Positions 62,214 to 64,000 of a DNA stretch of 64,000 bases are shown here, piece after piece. Made by a program: the position numbers and the translations under genes. Location of the stretch: contig JAKLEZ010000019.1 in the NCBI GenBank assembly GCA_022711465.1, forward strand, positions 52,461 through 116,460, written 5' to 3'. The notes under the pieces were generated by a model that ran no database searches, was not told the origin of the DNA, and saw only the letters and a list, made by a program, of their open reading frames with translations. Position 1 is the first letter of the stretch. The number at the start of each line of letters is the position of its first letter. This DNA is from Planctomycetota bacterium. Its GTDB lineage: Bacteria; Planctomycetota; Phycisphaerae; UBA1845; PWPN01.

Positions 62214-63551
62214 ATGTCTGAGGAGTGTTGTCGGTTTTGTGTCCGGATTGCTGCGTTGGGTGCCGTCATCGGACTGGCCGCACCGCAGGCCCGCGCGGCC
62301 CCTCAGGATCTGCTGGTCGCGGCGAGTGTAGACGGCGGGATCGTTCTGCGTTACGACGGGACCACGGGGGACTATCTCGGGGAGTTCAGTCCGCCAATCC
62401 CGGGGAGCAGCGGCGGCGGAGCAATGACGTTCGGCCCCGACGGGCACTTGTACGTCAGCATTGGGAATCCCCCGAGCGTGCTCCGCCTCAACGGACAGAC
62501 CGGGGAGGTGATGGGCACTTTCGCGTCCGGGGGCGATCTGGCGCGTCCCCTGAGCATGTGCTTTGGTCCCGACGGGGACCTCTACGTGGCCAGCCGCGAC
62601 ACCCACAAGGTGCTGCGTTACGACGGGACGACGGGGGCGTACAGGGGTGAATTCGTCCCAGAGGGCAGCGGCGGACTGTACGGCCCCCTCGGGAGCGCCT
62701 TCGGACCGGATGGTAACCTGTATGTCGGCAGTCGGCTCAATGACCGCGTCCTGCGCTACAACGGAACGTCCGGGGCCTTCATCGACGAGTTTATTCCGCC
62801 GTCGCCCATCCTGCAGGGACCGGCCGTCATCGGGTTCGGCCCCGAGGGCTACTTGTACGTGGCGGGTTATCTCTCGAACAACGTGCTCCGTTACCACGCG
62901 ACGACCGGGGAGTTGATCGATGAATTCGTGCCCCGCGGCACGCTGATGGGCCCGAGCCCCAACGCCATCTGGGGTCCGGATGGCCGCTTGTATGTCGTCA
63001 GCTACGGCTCCGGTTGCATTCAGCGCTATGACGAAACGACCGGGGCCTTCATGGGCACGTTTGCCTCCGGGATGACTGGGCCCTGGGCCGCCGTCTTTCT
63101 GCCGGCGTTTGACTGCAATGGCAACGGCCAGAGCGATAGACAGGACATCCTCGACGGCATCAGCCGCGACTGCAACGGCAACTTCGTTCCCGATGAGTGC
63201 GAGCCCGACTGCAACGGCAACGGCAGCCCTGATGATTGCGACATGGCCCGTCGAACCAGCAGCGACTGCAACGGAAACCTCGTTCCGGACGAGTGTGAGT
63301 CGGGCGTCAACGTGATCGCCGACCTGAATCACGACTGCTCCGTAGACCTCACGGATCGCGCCATCCTGGAGACGTGCGCCGGCGGACCGGCCCTGCCCTA
63401 CGCACCCGGCTGCACGCTCACGCGCGACACCCAGGGCCTGATTGCCGCCGACTCCGACTATGACGGCGACGTGGATCAGGACGACTTCGGAATCTTCCAG
63501 CGATGCTACAGCGAAGCCGGCCGGCCGGCCGACCCCGCATGCGCAGACTGA
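62214..63551 (+). CDS. Secreted NHL-like beta-propeller with dockerin-like module
   Basis: 445 residues from ATG 62214 (GAGG 5 nt upstream) with signal peptide (IAALGAVIGLAAPQARAA) and the shared mature start QDLLVAAS. Blades such as FGPDGNLYVGSRLNDRVLRY follow. A DxNxNxxxD linker is repeated (DCNGNGQSDRQDILDGISRD, DCNGNGSPDDCDMARR, DCNGNLVPDECESG). Then comes the paired Ca module (DLNHDCSVDLTDRAILETC, DYDGDVDQDDFGIFQRC). A surface role is inferred. Confidence 0.87.
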   Translation: MSEECCRFCVRIAALGAVIGLAAPQARAAPQDLLVAASVDGGIVLRYDGTTGDYLGEFSPPIPGSSGGGAMTFGPDGHLYVSIGNPPSVLRLNGQTGEVMGTFASGGDLARPLSMCFGPDGDLYVASRDTHKVLRYDGTTGAYRGEFVPEGSGGLYGPLGSAFGPDGNLYVGSRLNDRVLRYNGTSGAFIDEFIPPSPILQGPAVIGFGPEGYLYVAGYLSNNVLRYHATTGELIDEFVPRGTLMGPSPNAIWGPDGRLYVVSYGSGCIQRYDETTGAFMGTFASGMTGPWAAVFLPAFDCNGNGQSDRQDILDGISRDCNGNFVPDECEPDCNGNGSPDDCDMARRTSSDCNGNLVPDECESGVNVIADLNHDCSVDLTDRAILETCAGGPALPYAPGCTLTRDTQGLIAADSDYDGDVDQDDFGIFQRCYSEAGRPADPACAD

Positions 63552-63923
63552 TCTCGACATAGTCTGAAGGAAGTCGCGAGCTGGCAGATCGAGCAGCGCC
63601 GCGCGCCACCCTGCATCTTTCAAGCGCCTATGAAGTAGCGGCAGGACAGACCGCGACTGCTCCTTTGGGGCGGAGGAGAGTACCTCATGCGAGCGAGCCG
63701 TTCTTCCTGCCGATGCCGCCGGATGGTTGGGTCAAGCTGTGGGTCAGTCGCCACGTGGCGCAGAACCATTTCAAGCACACAGATCGAACGTTATCGGCCC
63801 GCAACCCCCGTTCTTGCCCGCGAGAAGGCTTATCGCGCGCTTTCGGATCCCGCTCCCCGCCACGACGTTCGGCTGTGTGAGCCGGGCGTCACACCCGGCA
63901 TCGCTCCTGCCGGCCCTCCCTGA
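63552..63923. other. Intergenic end region
   Basis: About 370 bases without a supported gene. Near 63728-63748 the pair TTGGGTCA...TGGGTCA resembles the 3' ends of planctomycete integrase genes on the opposite strand, so a small integrase remnant is possible. Confidence 0.35.
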
Positions 63924-64000
63924 AAGGTCGCGTTCCAGCATCGGCACGCGGCAGATCGCTTCACCGACAAGCTGATCGACGTGGTCGGGCTGTATCTGAA
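63924..64000 (+). pseudogene. IS630-like transposase fragment, cut by the window edge
   Basis: After a TGA at 63921 the frame reads ADRFTDKLIDVVGLYL to the end of the window. This matches the segment before the first catalytic Asp in IS630-type transposases (F.DKV.DIVGLYLNPP...CVDEKSQIQALDR). No start codon or upstream helix-turn-helix is present in the 300 bases before, so it is probably a 5'-truncated copy. The evidence is 16 residues only. Confidence 0.45.

Noticed and set aside
62082..63623. A 513-codon open frame antisense to the 62214 propeller gene (and similar ones antisense to other secreted genes)
   Set aside because: Shadow of a GC-rich repeat gene; composition is Arg/Val/Gly-rich without motifs.

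Overview
The window looks like one continuous chromosomal segment of a GC-rich member of the Planctomycetota, most likely of the Phycisphaerae type (inference from gene content). The signs are TAT-exported Gfo/Idh oxidoreductases, a DUF362 protein, an ECF sigma factor next to a Ser/Thr kinase with WD40 repeats, a DUF1580 gene, and many secreted proteins. These secreted proteins end either in a paired Ca-binding dockerin-like module (core DVDQDDFGIFQRC) or in a PEP-CTERM tail.

Layout. 1-9.4 kb: mostly minus-strand sugar/secreted catabolism (HEAT-like protein, two Gfo/Idh oxidoreductases, a large putative glycoside hydrolase), then an M24 peptidase, a zinc-ribbon protein and a lipoprotein hydrolase. 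9.5-18 kb: DUF362-dockerin protein, a relic of thrombospondin type 3 repeats, glycogen phosphorylase and a YVTN-propeller/phosphoesterase. 18-22.9 kb: a truncated serpin, an internally deleted IS1380-type element and a fused nucleotidyltransferase/GHMP-kinase. 22.9-26.7 kb: a gene graveyard in which fragments of an integrase, DUF1501, NB-ARC ATPase and GH30 are joined end to end, followed by DUF1580 and a small wHTH gene beside a phased GGCCA repeat array.

26.8-29.6 kb and 36.9-45.4 kb look like two parts of mobile DNA: short overlapping genes, hairpins just before Shine-Dalgarno sites, a RadC-like JAB protein, a DUF123 (GIY-YIG-like) protein, a HerA-type ATPase fused to a wHTH and a PD-(D/E)XK-like nuclease domain, a membrane/coiled-coil protein and a tyrosine recombinase. 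Both parts share an unusual promoter-like box (TTWWATACTC) that resembles an archaeal TATA element or a T4-late-type -10. In one case its distance to the ATG predicts a leaderless mRNA under the archaeal model. Between them (29.6-36.5 kb) lie secreted polysaccharide-degradation genes (esterases, a GH28 polygalacturonase).

45.5-51.1 kb: an intact exported serpin, a Ser/Thr kinase with WD40 repeats and its neighbouring ECF sigma factor. 51.7-63.6 kb: a run of secreted proteins (parallel beta-helix, three paralogous propellers, a FGE/SUMF1-fold protein, two PHB-depolymerase-like esterases). Both PEP-CTERM genes in this run are followed by an orphan dockerin half-module, which suggests that C-terminal sorting modules are exchanged. 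The right edge cuts an IS630-like transposase remnant.

The most novel candidate is the 36.9-45.4 kb HerA-nuclease/coiled-coil cassette with its shared promoter box and hairpins. No CRISPR array, rRNA or tRNA gene was recognised by eye.
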